This document shows positions 1-12,895 of a stretch of 64,000 nt of DNA, piece after piece; the first letter of the stretch is position 1, and every line of letters begins with the position of its first letter. Made by a program: the position numbers and the translations under genes. Below the pieces are notes generated by a model. The model had not been told where the DNA came from, did not search any database, and was given only the letters and a program-made list of their open reading frames with translations. This DNA comes from Acanthopleura granulata (Eukaryota; Mollusca; Polyplacophora; Chitonida; Chitonidae). The stretch covers positions 6,003,168 through 6,067,167 of the forward strand of contig JABBOT010000082.1 in assembly GCA_016165875.1 (NCBI GenBank), given 5' to 3'.

Positions 1-2356
1 TAATATATATAACGGCAATAATTTATCGTTGCTGCGAAACTTTCAAAAGCCGATTAATCATTCTGAACTATAGTTACGCTCAACAAACCCATCCTTTAAA
101 ACAAACTATGAACCACTCATTATAAAACAGTCGTTTAAATCAATATTCACTCAATTAATCCGCGTCTTTGCACATCACGTGTCATGAATATTACGAGTGA
201 GTAAAGAGAGTATAAACCCTCAGAAGGAAGAAACGTCCCTTGTGTGTCTCAGGGTCGTTAATGCTCTTTCCAAGAAATTTTGTAATACAGATCATAAAAT
301 AAATTTAAGATGATACTGTCCATATTTTTACATCGCACGTGAATGACATCACGTTACATAAATCATCTTAACAAAGGTTTCGTTTAGGCCTTATATGCTT
401 CTAGATGAAATTTTATAAAGTCCACCTCTATAAAGGATATGATAAGCAAGTGAAGTTAACGGCTTTGTAACAGATTTCACAAGTACTTAGGAGAAAATGT
501 AGTGTTCTTTCACACCTCCTTCATCATGACAATGACATTGTACTTGAGCCAGCTATCATTTTAATACATGTACGTATGCATTCCATGAAAAATCTTCCGT
601 TAAATATTTTATTTGAAGCATGAAGGATTGCCTTTCCCGCTGATTTCACGAAGTAAACTGTTCCGGATTGCGTCGTCAGGAGCGGAATAATCCATTCTTA
701 GGGTAATTAAACTAGGCCTACCTCATACTACAATAGTTCGTCTTGATTCTTTTTCATGTTTGCAATTTTAGGAGAATAAACAGGATTTTTCTGTCCCTGA
801 CAGATGTGTTAGTGTTGTATATAATGCATAAATTCATTCCATTATAATGAATGTGATATTTCTATACACACACTTAATTCAAATCAATATATGCCATTAG
901 TTTACGTGTATTTTATGTTATTGGAAGGACCCTGTCAGAAAATCTGTTGTTCTGTGATGTAGAATTTACAGAGGATGTGTATTTTGTCTGTGCTGATCTT
1001 TCGTTTGAATAATTCCCTATCATCAGAAAATGTTAACCATTTCAAGGTAAAAGCTATAGATTCTTCTTAAGTTGAACTGGTGCCTGTTGTTTTAATAGAT
1101 CGGTGTATACATTCGATAATGAAATGGTACAAAATGTGAAGTGAAAATACTACAACGCTCTGCATGCAGTTTTTCCATGGATTGTGCTTACCTCTCGTAT
1201 TGATTTAGTAATTCTTTTTATTTCACATGTTGGCTGCGGGAAAAAACTTGAACACAAGCGGTGTTAGTCTATCAATCTTAGCTCTGATTGGTGGGTGTTC
1301 AGCAGGCTGTCGTTTCCACGGCGCCACGCGCACATGGACACCACGTGTTTGGTGAAAGGGCACCTCGGATCACGCGCATTTCCTCTCCACAACTTTAATC
1401 TGACAAGACAGGTCAAACGTTCTTCCTACAGCCGACGAGTTTAGACACAAGCCCTCGTCACATGCTTCCGCGCCAAATACCAGAAAAAAGGGCTAAAAGA
1501 AATAATAAAAGGGTACTATGAAAGGCCACATAAGAGGTCACTTGATAAATACGGAAAAATATGAAGTTATAAATATACGCTGAGAACAAGTCAGGGTCCT
1601 GACGTTATGGGCAACTACAGTCCAGGCCCTGTAAATGTTATTTGTGATTGAATATAATACACACATTAATTACACGTGTATATAGCCTCCTTTGATTGAG
1701 CCTTTACTATAATGGATTATCAAGTAAATTTAAAGTCATGGAGTGAAAATCCTGAGAGTTCTTGCTTATCTAAGGCATGCATGTATCGTGGTTTGTTGAG
1801 GTGTATGTATAATTCGCAATGGGGAACTCGTAAAACTCTTTCCTGCCTTTAAGAAAGGGGTCCACAACTCATGTGTGCTTATAAACCACTTACTCAATGC
1901 ACAAACACTGTGAACGATATGTTTTACTGCACTTTAGACCCTTTTTGTTGCCCGCCAGGGTCTCTCATTGTAAAATATTTAATGGATATTTACAAGAAGG
2001 AAGAAAAAGTTTTTTTTTAAAACTGAATGTTGTAATGTGAGGTTGAGATAGATTCATTGTTTATTTCATTAATGTTAAAATCCCTGTTCAAGACACATGG
2101 CTACTCAGAAGGGTCCAAACGCATTGTTTACTGCTATGATGTTGCAGTGTTTGCGTACTAACTAAGCGCTTTCTCTGACGTAATCCAAGAAAGAACAAAA
2201 GAGCATACGGATTTTTACCCCTTTGTTAAAGGCGGGAGAGGGTTTTAAGACTTTTCAATTATACCTAGACGATCGGGTTTATGGTTGACAAGAGGATGTA
2301 ATAACACATAAACATTCGGCAGATAGTTGACAATCTCCGTGATTTGAACATACGGT
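1..2356. other. Upstream intergenic DNA, no gene seen
   Basis: AT-rich DNA without a recognisable coding region, RNA gene or SINE. One G+C-richer patch near 1260-1450 has CACGTG E-boxes and several CGCG/GCGC words; it could be regulatory, but nothing identifies it. Confidence 0.6.
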
Positions 2357-2560
2357 CGCATTGATCGTCTGCACTTCAGGCCACAGAACCAGTTATGGCC
2401 TCATGAATCGGCTGCACTTAAGGCCACAGAGCCGGTTACGACCCCATGGATCTCCTGCTCTTCAGGCAACAGAGCCCGCTACGATCTCGTGGATCGGCTG
2501 CACTTCAGACCACAGAGCTATCTACGGCCTCATGGATCGGCTGCACTCCGTATGCCGCTT
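2357..2560. repeat. 43-bp minisatellite, about 4.5 copies
   Basis: The word CTGCACTTCAGGCCACAGA recurs with small changes. Copies of the CTGCAC/CTGCTC anchor start at 2369, 2412, 2455, 2498 and 2541, an exact 43-base period. Forty-three is not a multiple of three, so the open frame across it (2361-2594) is a by-product of the repeat and not evidence of a gene. Confidence 0.85.
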
Positions 2561-3199
2561 ACATGTGACATTTGCGAACTACCACAGTTTGTGACTCTGT
2601 CGTCGATGTTCTAGATTTATTCTCCACGCTGTGGTCTTTATATTATTTTCTATTACAGAGCTGTGTATGCGATTGCGTAAGCAAGCAATACTTTTTTCAC
2701 TTTGTCATTTGGTCACTTTGTCATTGCCACTTCAGTAACTTTTCTGCAAACGTAACGTGTTTTACTGTTAACATGATAGCAGTATGTTTTTCCACGACAA
2801 AGGTAAGAAGAAACTAATTCTAGGTTAAAAAATGTACCACAGCCAATTGCTTGCCTTCAGTATTGCATATGTCAGTGGTGCAGAGTTGAGGAATCTCGAA
2901 ACTCTAATATTAACTTGTTCTTTTTGTGTTGTTGTAATTACATGAATTTCAGATATTGGGTTTGGTGTATCACTTTATATTTGGTGCACAGAAGGGCATT
3001 ATTCACCTTCGTAAACACTTTTTCGCAATTATCGACAGTAAGAAGAATAATATCCTTCCTACTGTTTTGCAAACGAGGTAACGATTTAGTTTAAATGGCA
3101 GGGTTCTGCATGATCCATCAGTAAGCCATAGATAGCGTTTTTCTCAAAAGCTGCTACATCAAGTTGACATTATTCTGTATACCTTTTGTTGATTTGAGG

Positions 3200-3348
3200 G
3201 TACGTGGGAAGGTCTGCCAGCAATCTGCGAATGGTCGTGGGTTTCGCCCAGGCTCCGCCGGGTTTCCTCCCACCATAATGCTGGCCACAGTCATCAAATG
3301 TTCTTCACTACGGCGTAAAACACCAATCAAAGAAATAAACAAATAAAT
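3200..3348 (+). mobile_element. SINE 3' fragment
   Basis: Starts within the body (GTACGTGGGAAGGTCTGCC), continues through CCTCCCACCATAATGCTGGCC, and ends CGGCGTAAAACACCAATCAAA with an AAAT-type tail. The tRNA-like head is missing. It belongs to the same family as the full copy at 7526. Confidence 0.85.
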
Positions 3349-6197
3349 TGATCTGAGGTTCTCGATAGCCTATCAAGGCTGCCTGCCTGATTTTTAAAAA
3401 AAGAAACATTAAAAGTCTACATGGCTGCATACAATAAAGACAATGTATAACATTTCAGCCAAATGCACACTCATAATTATTAGAGGAAATGCAGGGCTTC
3501 AATTTTCAGTTTTCAAACAGTATTTCTGGATATCTTAAAACACTTTACGATTTCATTTTAATGATATCGAAAAATGGATAAGTGATATCAATAAAGCAAT
3601 TTAAGACATTTCATTAATTCTTTTCATGCATGATATTAGCAAAAGAGATAATTTCTTTACATCTTGAAGTCAGTGAATATCAAACTGGTTTCATCACATC
3701 TTAATTGTTCAGTTTATCATACCACTGAAGATGGTGAATCTCTTTCACAGATCAGTGTTAGCGTTCAAACTGTCTGAGGGAACAGTCACTCAGTCATCTC
3801 TTGACAGAATTTGTCATTTGAATTATTGCAGGGTTTGTTTTCAACAGTTTGGATTACACATGCAATGCAGAATGCAACTTGATTATTTTAAATATGGATA
3901 GGATGACTGAAAATTGTCTCTGTGCTAGACTGACATATTTTTATTTTCGATATACAGCACCGGTAGACGAGGGAAAATGTCCAAGCAAACATTTCCTCCA
4001 GAATCAAACAATTTACCGGATACAAGTCAAGAACAACATCTAGGTTGCATGTCGGAGCTCCCGTGTTACACTGACTGTGTATAGGATACACATGCGCAAT
4101 TCGACCAGTTTGGTCCAAGATTTGGCTCGGAATTGATGAGTGCTGGAGCACCAATTGGATAATTCTTCCACACAGACAGTCTAGGTTGTTGATACACTAT
4201 AAATTTCTATACTGTCCCTTTACACCCAGTTAAAATATATCCGGACTTTATCTGCTTTGGATACAACTAAAAACTTTTTGCCAGGGGGACTACCCCTTCC
4301 CCCGGAAGTTAGCAAGGTGATAAAATGCTATTGCGTGACTTCCAGGAGCAAGAACTCATAAAGTGGAGGTCATGCTCCGTTGATTTTTGATATGATGTAT
4401 AGAAAAGTCCAAGCTGTGTGTAGTGGTATGGCATAGCACCTCACGAAAATTGGGGATATATATTTTGGGGGTTGAAGTTGACAAAATTACTGCGTAAATA
4501 ATAAGAAAAACCAATGTGTGTAACCTATAGCCTATCAGGCCGTATCTGGGGGAGTTGCCCCCCCCCCCCCCACACACCTGAAATAAAATCTATGACCTCA
4601 ATATCCCAATGTAAGGCCGCTTGATGGCTAGATAAATCTCTCGACTGGGGAACACTGCAAGTTTGGCACCAACTGCCTTTCAGATCTCGACAGAAACAAA
4701 GTTTGTATAAATGTTGAACAAACGGCGAACCATGCTGTTTGATTTCCCTTCCTTACAACAGATTTTAAACGGGCAAATGTCCATCCTTTATTCTATTTTA
4801 ATAGCTCAATGCAAGTTGTCCTGTCCACTTACCTGCTGGTCAAATTGGTAACATCCCAACTTTGGACACGAGCCATTCATTTAACAAAGGTCCTGTAAGT
4901 GCAACAGCTCATCTGTCTATGGCTGCAGTGGACCTCATCAAAATCCACAGCACACATAGAAAAGAGCCTCATATAAGACTCTGACTTACAGACTGTACAA
5001 TATCTTTATAGTCCTGTTATGCTATTATCGTTTTCTTTCTGAATTAACAACGTCATTCTGAATTCTTCACATCGCTTCCTACTCTGATCTCGCCTAAGCT
5101 TTACCAAAGGCTTTGTATTACCTGGATGTTGGCTTTGTATTACCTGCCTGTTGGGTATAAAAGCGTTTATAGTCAGAAACACGGGCATTTTATTATCAAT
5201 TCATGTAATGTAATAAGGAGAAAAAGGTGCAGTAATAAGATTTAAGATCACAATTATCAAAATCGTAGTTGATCGTATCATTTGTCTACATCAGAAACTT
5301 ATCAAATGTCTGTTACCTGAAACTCAAACTATGGTAAACAATGGTTACCCAAGTAAACAAAACTATGAAGATTTAGTAACTTTTTACAGCAATTGCGCAG
5401 GTGCACTTCGGAAGCATCAAGATCACAGCAAGTAGTCTATTCTCTGTTAGAATAGCAATGCTTTGATCATGATTCTGTTTCTGTTGGTCTGTTTCGATTT
5501 AAAGCGGATGAAGCACTATTTGGCAGTTAGCTTGTGTGTGTCATGTTTATGCGGTTCCCAGGTCAGTGCTCGTTCAAGGCTTTGTCCATCTGACTATTTG
5601 ATGGGAATTTTTTGATCGCATAACAGGATACTTTCACATAAAATTTCATGTAATAGCGATTGTGGCGAACGGAAGTCGTGATTTAAGTTGCCTGGATTGA
5701 GGCGTTTGTGACTGAATAGGAAGAGTGTGCAAACAGGTTTTACTTATATATACAGTGGATTCTAACTCGTCACCTTATCCGTCTGGCGTACTCCACCGGG
5801 AGAGCGCAGTTCAGAGAGAATCTGCCTTACCGAAAAGATGACGTGTGGCCAAAAAGTAATCTCCTCAGTATTACATTGTTCACTGCCTCTTCTTTCACGA
5901 ATCCGTCATAAGTCCTTGCTTTATACATCTTTTTGTACTACATTGGTGGTTTCTGTTAAACGTTGTTTTGGAAAATGGTCTTGCGTTTATTGACCATGAA
6001 TGCCTATCTTGACTGACGGCTGATACATGAATATCTATTTTGACGCCTATATTTATATCATTGATGAAAAATAAAATTTCTAATCAGATTATTCATAATG
6101 CTTTAATTGTTTTACATCCGTCAAATTTCTTGACCTGCAAATCATGTCAGGGATGTATAGCTCTCTTTGATATGCACTTTTTTAGTCAGCTTCTAGA
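3349..6197. other. Intergenic DNA, no gene seen
   Basis: AT-rich. A 14-base C run lies at 4558-4571 and a 16-base local duplication (GGCTTTGTATTACCTG) near 5107-5145. No coding or RNA gene can be supported. Confidence 0.55.
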
Positions 6198-6411
6198 CCG
6201 TATTCAAGAATATTTCACTTATACGACGGCGGCCAACATTACAGTGGAAGGAAACCGGACACAGTCCAGGGGGAATCACAAGACCATCCGCCCCATTTAC
6301 TCCTGGAGAGGAAGTCGGCATGAGCTGGACTTGAACTCTCAGCGACTGCATTGGTGGGATCCTTCTGGGTCATTGTGCTGTGCTAGAGCGCTAACCATCT
6401 GAGCCACAATG
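6198..6411 (-). mobile_element. SINE, nearly full length, diverged, tail lost
   Basis: On the minus strand the order is tRNA-like head (ends at about 6411, TGTGGCTCAGATGGTTAGCG), B-box-like AGAGTTCAAGTCCAGCTC, body, and 3' end (TATTCTTGAATACGG). The AAAT tail is absent and the body has a short internal change near 6290. Confidence 0.85.
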
Positions 6412-7290
6412 AAGTACTCAAAGGGCCACTTAAGGTATATCCTTATCCTTCCACGTGCAATTCCTAACTTTCACCTAATCGAAGGTCTCTCTTGCCATAA
6501 AAATTAGAGATTAAAATGAATGATACTCGATATACGCTAGGTCTTGTACGCTGAAGGTACATTTCCTTTCCCACCTGTATCCTTACACACAAGAGTTGGT
6601 GGTACATTCTAGACATTCTCATAAATCTGAATTAAGAATCGAATACGTTTTAATCTCTATTGCAGATCTTTCATGAAGCGTAATGTTTGTTATCTCTTCT
6701 CGTCCAGTCATTTATAACATCACATGACTGCGTGTCAAATGACGCCATATATCAAAGATGCTGTAAAGCACTTCATGGCACTATAACCTAAACCGGGACA
6801 TTCAGGATGAGAATCGCGACATTATCCCTACATATAGGAATAAAAGAAGCAAACGTATTACCTAAATCTGTGGCTCGTCCAGTATCAAGCATCAATGCAG
6901 AAATACCAAGAGCTTGTTTTCTTGAAATAGTTTTGCTAAAATTTACTTTAACCTACTGACGATTGCTGGTTTATTGTAGCTGCATAATCTAGCTTTCTTT
7001 TACCAAGGTCTTGGCAGCTTTTGGGCTCATGAAAGTTTAATATTTAAGATTTTCGTAAACAAAAAGAAGGACAAGGTTCGATTTATTTTGAAAACAACGG
7101 CCAAAGGTGAAACGAGATATTTTTCAACGCTCTTGTATTCCAACTATATGAAAGCGAAAATATTGTATATTTTACGCAAGGAAGTCATTGCCAACATTGA
7201 ATTAGTTCTCCTTCATACGGAAATGTATGCTGATTGGCTGCTGAGGCCAGGCACTTGAGCAATGAGGTCTTACTCGAACCCCGATTTATT

Positions 7291-7336
7291 ATAAATAAAT
7301 AAATAAGTAAATAAATAAATAAATAAGTAAATAAGA
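7291..7336. repeat. (AAAT)n microsatellite
   Basis: Runs of AAAT/AAGT repeats with no SINE body attached. It resembles the tail of the local SINE family and may be an orphan tail, or may have arisen on its own. Confidence 0.8.
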
Positions 7337-7434
7337 AAACATCACAGCGAGGGTTTCACATTATACATGTAGTATCACATACATATAACATATGACATAT
7401 ACCTTGAACATTGAAGGCGTAGGTCATATTTTGT

Positions 7435-8848
7435 CCATATATCCAATTGCTTATATCTATATACAGCCATATATCCAATTGCTTATATCCATATAGAACT
7501 ATACAATCATATATCCAATTGCTTAGGGGCCTCCGTGGCTGAGTCGGTTAGCGCGCTATCGCAGCGCAAAGACCGAAGCCTCCCAGTAATGCGATCGCTA
7601 TGAGTTCAAGCCCAGCTCATGCTGGCTTCCCCTCCGGCCGTACGTGGGAAAGTCTGCCAGCAACCTGCGGATGGTCGTGGGTTTCCCCTGGCTCTGCCCG
7701 GTTTCTTCCCACCATAATGCTGGCCGCCGTCGTATAAGTCAAATATTCTTGAGTGTGCGTAAAACACCGATCAAATAAATAAATAAATAAATAAATCCAA
7801 TTGCTTATATCCATATACAACCATATATCCAATTGCTTATATCCATGTACAACCAGGCAACCATATATTCAGCTACTAATGTCCATATACAACCATATAT
7901 CCAATTGCTTATATCCATATACAACCATACATTCAATTGCTTATTTCCATATACAACGACATACCCAATTGTTTATTTTCATATACAATTATATCCATAT
8001 ATCCTATTGCTTATATCCATATACAACCAGATATTCAATTGTTTATATCCATACACAACCATATATCCAATTGCTTATATCCATATACAACCATACATTC
8101 AATTGCTTATTTCCATATACAACGACATACCCAATTGTTTATTTTCATATACAATTATATCCATATATCCTATTGCTTATATCCATATACAACCAGATAT
8201 TCAATTGTTTATATCCATACACAACCATATATCCAATTGCTTATATCCATATACAACCAGATATTCAATTGCTTATTTCCATATACAACGACATACCCAA
8301 TTGTTTATTTTCATATACAATTATATCCATATATCCTATTGCTTATATCCATATACAACCAGATATTCAATTGTTTATATCCATACACAACCATATATCC
8401 AATTGCTTATATCCATATTCAACCATACAACCATATATCCAATTGCTGATATCTATATACCACCATACATCCAATTGCTTATATCCATATACAACCATAT
8501 ATCCAATTGCTTATTTCCATTTACAATCATATATCCGATTGCTTATATCCATATACAACCAGATATTCAATTGTTTATATCCATATACAACCATATATCC
8601 AATTGCTTATATCCATATACAACCATATATCCAATTCCTTATATCCACATTCAACCAGATATCCAATTGCTTATATCCATATACAACCAGATATCCAATT
8701 GCTTATGTCCATATATAACCATATATCCAATTGCTTATATCCATATTCAACCAGATATCCAATTGCTTATATCCATATACAACCAGATATCCAATTGCTT
8801 ATGTCCATATATAACCATATATCGAATGGCTTATATCCACATACAACC
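7435..8848. repeat. 32-bp satellite array with 166-bp higher-order repeat
   Basis: The unit is about CCATATACAACCATATATCC followed by AATTGCTTATAT, 32 bases. It is interrupted by a SINE at 7526-7796. Between about 7920 and 8418 the units form a higher-order repeat: the diagnostic word ACGACATACCC is at 7956, 8122 and 8288, exactly 166 bases apart (four 32-mers and one 38-mer). Further on, a 96-base (3 x 32) block repeats with anchors at 8651 and 8747. The unit has no stop codon in any + strand frame, so frames of 134-387 codons are open across it. Their predicted peptides are pure repeat and I do not call them genes. Confidence 0.92.
7526..7796 (+). mobile_element. Full-length tRNA-derived SINE inside the 32-bp satellite
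   Basis: The head has a polymerase III A-box-like TGGCTGAGTCGG (7536-7547) and B-box-like AGTTCAAGCCC (7603-7613). The body includes TACGTGGGAAAGTCTGCCAG and CCCACCATAATGCTGGCCGC; the 3' end is TATAAGTCAAATATTCTTGA then an (AAAT)n tail. TCCAATTGCTTA flanks both ends and could be a target-site duplication, although the flanking satellite would give the same match by chance. Non-autonomous: no protein encoded. Confidence 0.92.
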
Positions 8849-10774
8849 AAGCATCAGCATCCGCACAGAGCCATCATTCCTTTGTGGTGTATCGATATGC
8901 ACAAGCAATAATGACAATTTACTTACACGCATCGTTTGTGGAACTCTGTTTACATCGGTTGGGATTATACAGCCAATAATCCACACGCAGCTGTAATGTG
9001 TGGAACTTATGTCTGTATACAACCAACCATCAGAATTTCCATACGGCCTCATCACTAACGTATATATCACATAACATCGCAAAGCACACATCTTCATCAT
9101 TCACATACCAGTCAGTGTTATCACCATTCACATCACAGAGCACCATCATCACTCACACATTCCACAACATCGTCATGACTTAGAAATCACACAGCATCAT
9201 TACCCATGTTTTCATTTTTGATGTGTTGAGTCAAATACAGCTGACTTACTTGCTATTCGGTTCTGGGCTTGAATGGAGTAGTGCTGATGCACACCTAACA
9301 GATGATGTATTTACTGTTCGGGTTCTGAATTCATAATTATTATATATTAAAGACTACAAAAACCACAGCAGCGACAATAGCGTGGTAGTTGGCAAATGGT
9401 CACATTTAACCTGGGAAATCCTGAATTTCGTCAATTTACCTCAGGATAGGGTTCTATTCCAACTCTCCATACAAATGTTTGAAACATAATAACTTACACC
9501 CCCTCAAAGATCATGGTTTAAGCAGGACTTTCGGTTAATACAACACAGTGATGTTATTTGTTACACGTCACTGGCCTAGAATTACCCAACTGCTGGGTTG
9601 TCATCACATTTAACACACAGCTACCTGGAAACAATGCAAAGAGACCAGGCCTCGGGAATGCTTAGTCCACCAGCGGAATCCCAAGACCAAAGATAACTTT
9701 TTGTTATTTGCATGCAGAATATTATGGGGGTATTGCACTGTTGTTACGTTTCGTTTTATTTAGAAAATTTGCCGTTTTCTGTACTCCTTTTCAAGCGTAC
9801 ATGAAAAACAAATTAAGGCTGTCTTATTTGCTGTTCCCTTGCCAAATTTGTTAAAGAAAATTTGATGCTTTTATTGTTCACATATTAATCCGGAGAAGCA
9901 TTCAGTGTTTTATTTGCTGTTGTTAAAACGCCATACTATTAAGGAACGCGTTTGGCAAATTACTGAAGAACCTTTATGTGACGTACAAATATGTACACCA
10001 TATACACACAGAACAAACACAGATACACACACCATATTGTTTGAAAACAAGCGTTCTTTAAGGAACGCTGAGGCAGCACAGACGGCCACACGTGCGTTGT
10101 CCCCCACTTGTTGTCACCAGACCCCATAAGGAGCGAGAGCGGAAGAATCTACAAATCACTTGTCTGAGACTGGGTTTGAACACATGCACACGTCTCGATC
10201 TAACCACGATCCGCTCCCCATCTAAAAGACTGCTCATTTGCTCGTCGTATTCTTAACTTACCGCAATTTGTCGTTCAAGTGTTAAGAAGGACTCACGTGA
10301 GCAGAACTCACGTCTAAACAATAATTATTATGTATTCGAGTTCTTCATTTTCAAGGGTGTAGTTTGTTGTTTCATGGATTTTGTCTCAGTCTGTTAAGCC
10401 GGATAAACATATAAATATTGGAACTCCATTTGTTACAGTATATTCTATCATACTTAAAATGATGTTTTCAGAAAGTAATGTGGAATCTATTCTAGGATTC
10501 AAACACGGGACAAAAACATGTAAGCGATGCTTATGATGGGTGAAGCAAACAGAATTACGTCAAATTTGTATCCATTCTTCTGATTTCTAACAGGCGACAT
10601 CATGCAATGGACCTTAGCTTCTACATGGACGTGCTATGTCCACGTCTGTGTCAGTTTCGAATTGGTAGACGGTAGAATGAGCCGCGAGGGTACAGGTCGT
10701 GACCGAGTGGTGAAGATTTGCATCGAGTTTGCACGTGAAGCGTTTGTTCAGTCTGGACTTAAGAGATAACTGAA
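8849..10774. other. Intergenic DNA, no gene seen
   Basis: From 9050 to 9180 it is rich in CATCA/CACAT words (low complexity, possibly a decayed array). An imperfect palindrome GCGTTCTTTAAGGAACGC lies at 10051-10068. No gene can be supported. Confidence 0.5.
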
Positions 10775-10864
10775 GAGATTTGTAGATTCCCCAGTATTCC
10801 ACGTTCATGGTACCATGAGGAGATTTGTAGATTCCGCCGTATTCCATGTTCATGTAGCCTTGGT
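10775..10864. repeat. 45-bp tandem duplication, two copies
   Basis: GAGATTTGTAGATTCC begins at 10775 and again at 10820, followed in both by a near-identical GTATTCCAYGTTCATG. Confidence 0.8.
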
Positions 10865-10924
10865 GACTATAACTGGTAACCAAACACGTGTGGACATGGT
10901 CTTCCAGCAACCCATGGTGTGCAT

Positions 10925-11060
10925 TACTGTGCGTCGCACGTGGGAAAGTTCGACAATAAGTTGCCGAATGTCGGTGGTTTACCCCTGACCCACAAAGCAT
11001 GCCGCTATTGTAAAAGAGAACCAGTCTTGAGTTTAGTGTTAAACAGCTTGAATCAGCTTC
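10925..11060 (+). mobile_element. Diverged SINE body and 3' end (second subfamily)
   Basis: GCACGTGGGAAAGTTCG, TTGCCGAATGTCGGTGGTTT, ACCCCTGACCC and TCTTGAGTTTAGTGTTAAAC follow the order of the SINE body and 3' end seen elsewhere here, but with many differences. It may be an older or related SINE family. No AAAT tail remains. Confidence 0.5.
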
Positions 11061-12689
11061 GTCAAAGTTCGACAAAAAGTGGTATATTCGGCGTCATAAG
11101 GGTATATACCAAGCTCACATCAGCACAGGGATGCCCCCATTTTTGTGTTTTTATTTTTTACTTTAGAAACTTTTAAGATAAAAAGTTTCCCAGTGTAATT
11201 GCTCTAGCAAATGTTCCATGTCAACTTATAAAAAACACATTATTGTTGTTGTTCTACATTAAGCTATTATCATTCGTCGCATTTGAAAAACGACATAAAG
11301 GCGATTAAAATCTGACTGAGGTAGTATGTACCCGCGGGTCAAAGGTGAAACATCCCCGCTACAAATTCTTCTTGGATACATATCTGCGCCACCTCCAGGC
11401 CTCTGCTCGTACACTAGACTTTTTTACAGCCGAGCTCGAGTTTTCTTGGAGTCCATCAAACAGCGAGGGTCTTTGATCAAACCTGTTAGGGGGGCTTTAC
11501 ATCCGCTCCTGCCCGCTTGTCTTGTCAAGGAAGCCCGGCCCCTGCAGTCAGCCTGGCGTCGGCCCCATATGCTGGCGAGCGGGGTTCTGCGCGAGTAGAG
11601 GCTCCCACTCATTAACAATCGTCCGTAACCGGCACATTTGTTATCGTATATACTGTTTGGAAACAAAATCATATTTCATGCGGTACCGGGGTATCTCGGC
11701 TTACAGCTAGTGCCATCGTTAAAGTATCTTTCAGCAAACTAAACGCACTTGTTTGAAAAAGCGGATATACGGATCAAGGAATACCAAAAAAAAAAAAAAA
11801 AAATGAATACGAAGAAAGAAGGAGAAAAAAACATCGCACGTTTGCCAACTGCATGGAAGCCCCATAAAAACTACACGCACCGATTTGGAAAATGTAAACA
11901 TTAAACGGCTCTGCTGTGTTGAATGCAGTCAGAACCGGAACGGCTTAAAAAGAACACACAACAGAAGCTGTTGAGGAACACAAGCTGATACTTCCGATGA
12001 ATTAAAGTCGAAGTTTGCTGAAGGTTTTTTACACAAAGTCACGCCGTTTGATGTGCAGGAAATTAATTAAAGCTTTTAAAAGACGCTCGAATTTCATCCA
12101 AAATGTGGCCTAGGCAATTCATAACCATCAAAGATTTCCGGGTTGGGTTTCATTTCACTTTAACCTCCGACTTTAAGTAATGCCACGCGACTATTATTGT
12201 ATAAGGAAAATTCTCTTTTATAACTCGTCACAACGATAAACGTAGAGATAGTGATATGTACAACTGACTGTCGTTCAGATTATGTAACTTGTCGTAATTG
12301 ATCACTTCTCTCCATTGGCCCGCTGCAATATTTTTGAAATGTAAGAAATGTGTTTGTCTGTACGTGAAACTGAATACAAAAGACTAATACAAAATGGTGA
12401 ATAAAGAGAAATCACTACAGACGGTATGAAATTGTGATGGCCCTTATTAATTCGACCGTAACTGATATTGCTGAAGAGCGTTAGCACTTGTAGGACCTCA
12501 ATATATATGCCTGTATACTGATTTTACACGGACTAAAAAAACTAGTACACGGATTAGTGTCCGTTAATATAAGCCCATCTTCCAAGAAATCCATGCATTA
12601 AGATGTATTTCGTACGGGAGCTTACTGGTGCCACATATACCCAGCAAATTCCTTAACACCAATGACTATCCAGTTCTAAAGAATTAGAA
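11061..12689. other. Intergenic DNA, GC-richer patch, no gene seen
   Basis: A GC-richer patch spans about 11325-11620; open frames there have no recognisable domains. An 18-base A run lies at 11786-11803. TGAGGTAGTATGTA at 11318-11331 resembles the start of let-7 but has no hairpin partner (see rejected items). Confidence 0.45.
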
Positions 12690-12895
12690 AATCGTCATGA
12701 CGAATTGGTATAACCTTATAACGAATTTTCAAATACCTATAGCGAATTGGCAAATCCGTACAACGAATTAGCTAACCGTTTTGGCCACTCAGAAAATCGT
12801 TGAAAGCGAATTAGGAAATCCTTAAAACGAATTAGCTAATCGTTATAAAGAAATAAAAATAATTCGTTAAAACGAAATAATTCTTTTTACCGGAG
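12690..12895. repeat. Degenerate 21-bp array (ACGAATT repeats)
   Basis: CGAATT anchors begin at 12701, 12722, 12743, 12764, 12807 and 12828. That is a 21-base period with one copy unrecognisable; the spacing word is about AACGAATTAGCTAAYCGT. Related words (CCGTTATAACGAATTAGC) recur near 13210-13230, so the array may once have been longer. Confidence 0.75.

Noticed and set aside
7801..8996. Open frames up to 387 codons in all three + strand frames
   Set aside because: They cover the 32-bp satellite, whose unit has no + strand stop codon. The predicted peptides are permutations of one repeat, with no start context or splice support.
10165..10235. tRNA-like B box on the minus strand (TGTTCAAACCCAGTC)
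   Set aside because: No cloverleaf could be drawn and the A box is weak; it could be an old SINE head, but the evidence is too thin.
11318..11339. let-7-like seed (TGAGGTAGTA)
   Set aside because: The match ends after ten bases and no complementary arm lies within hairpin distance on either side.
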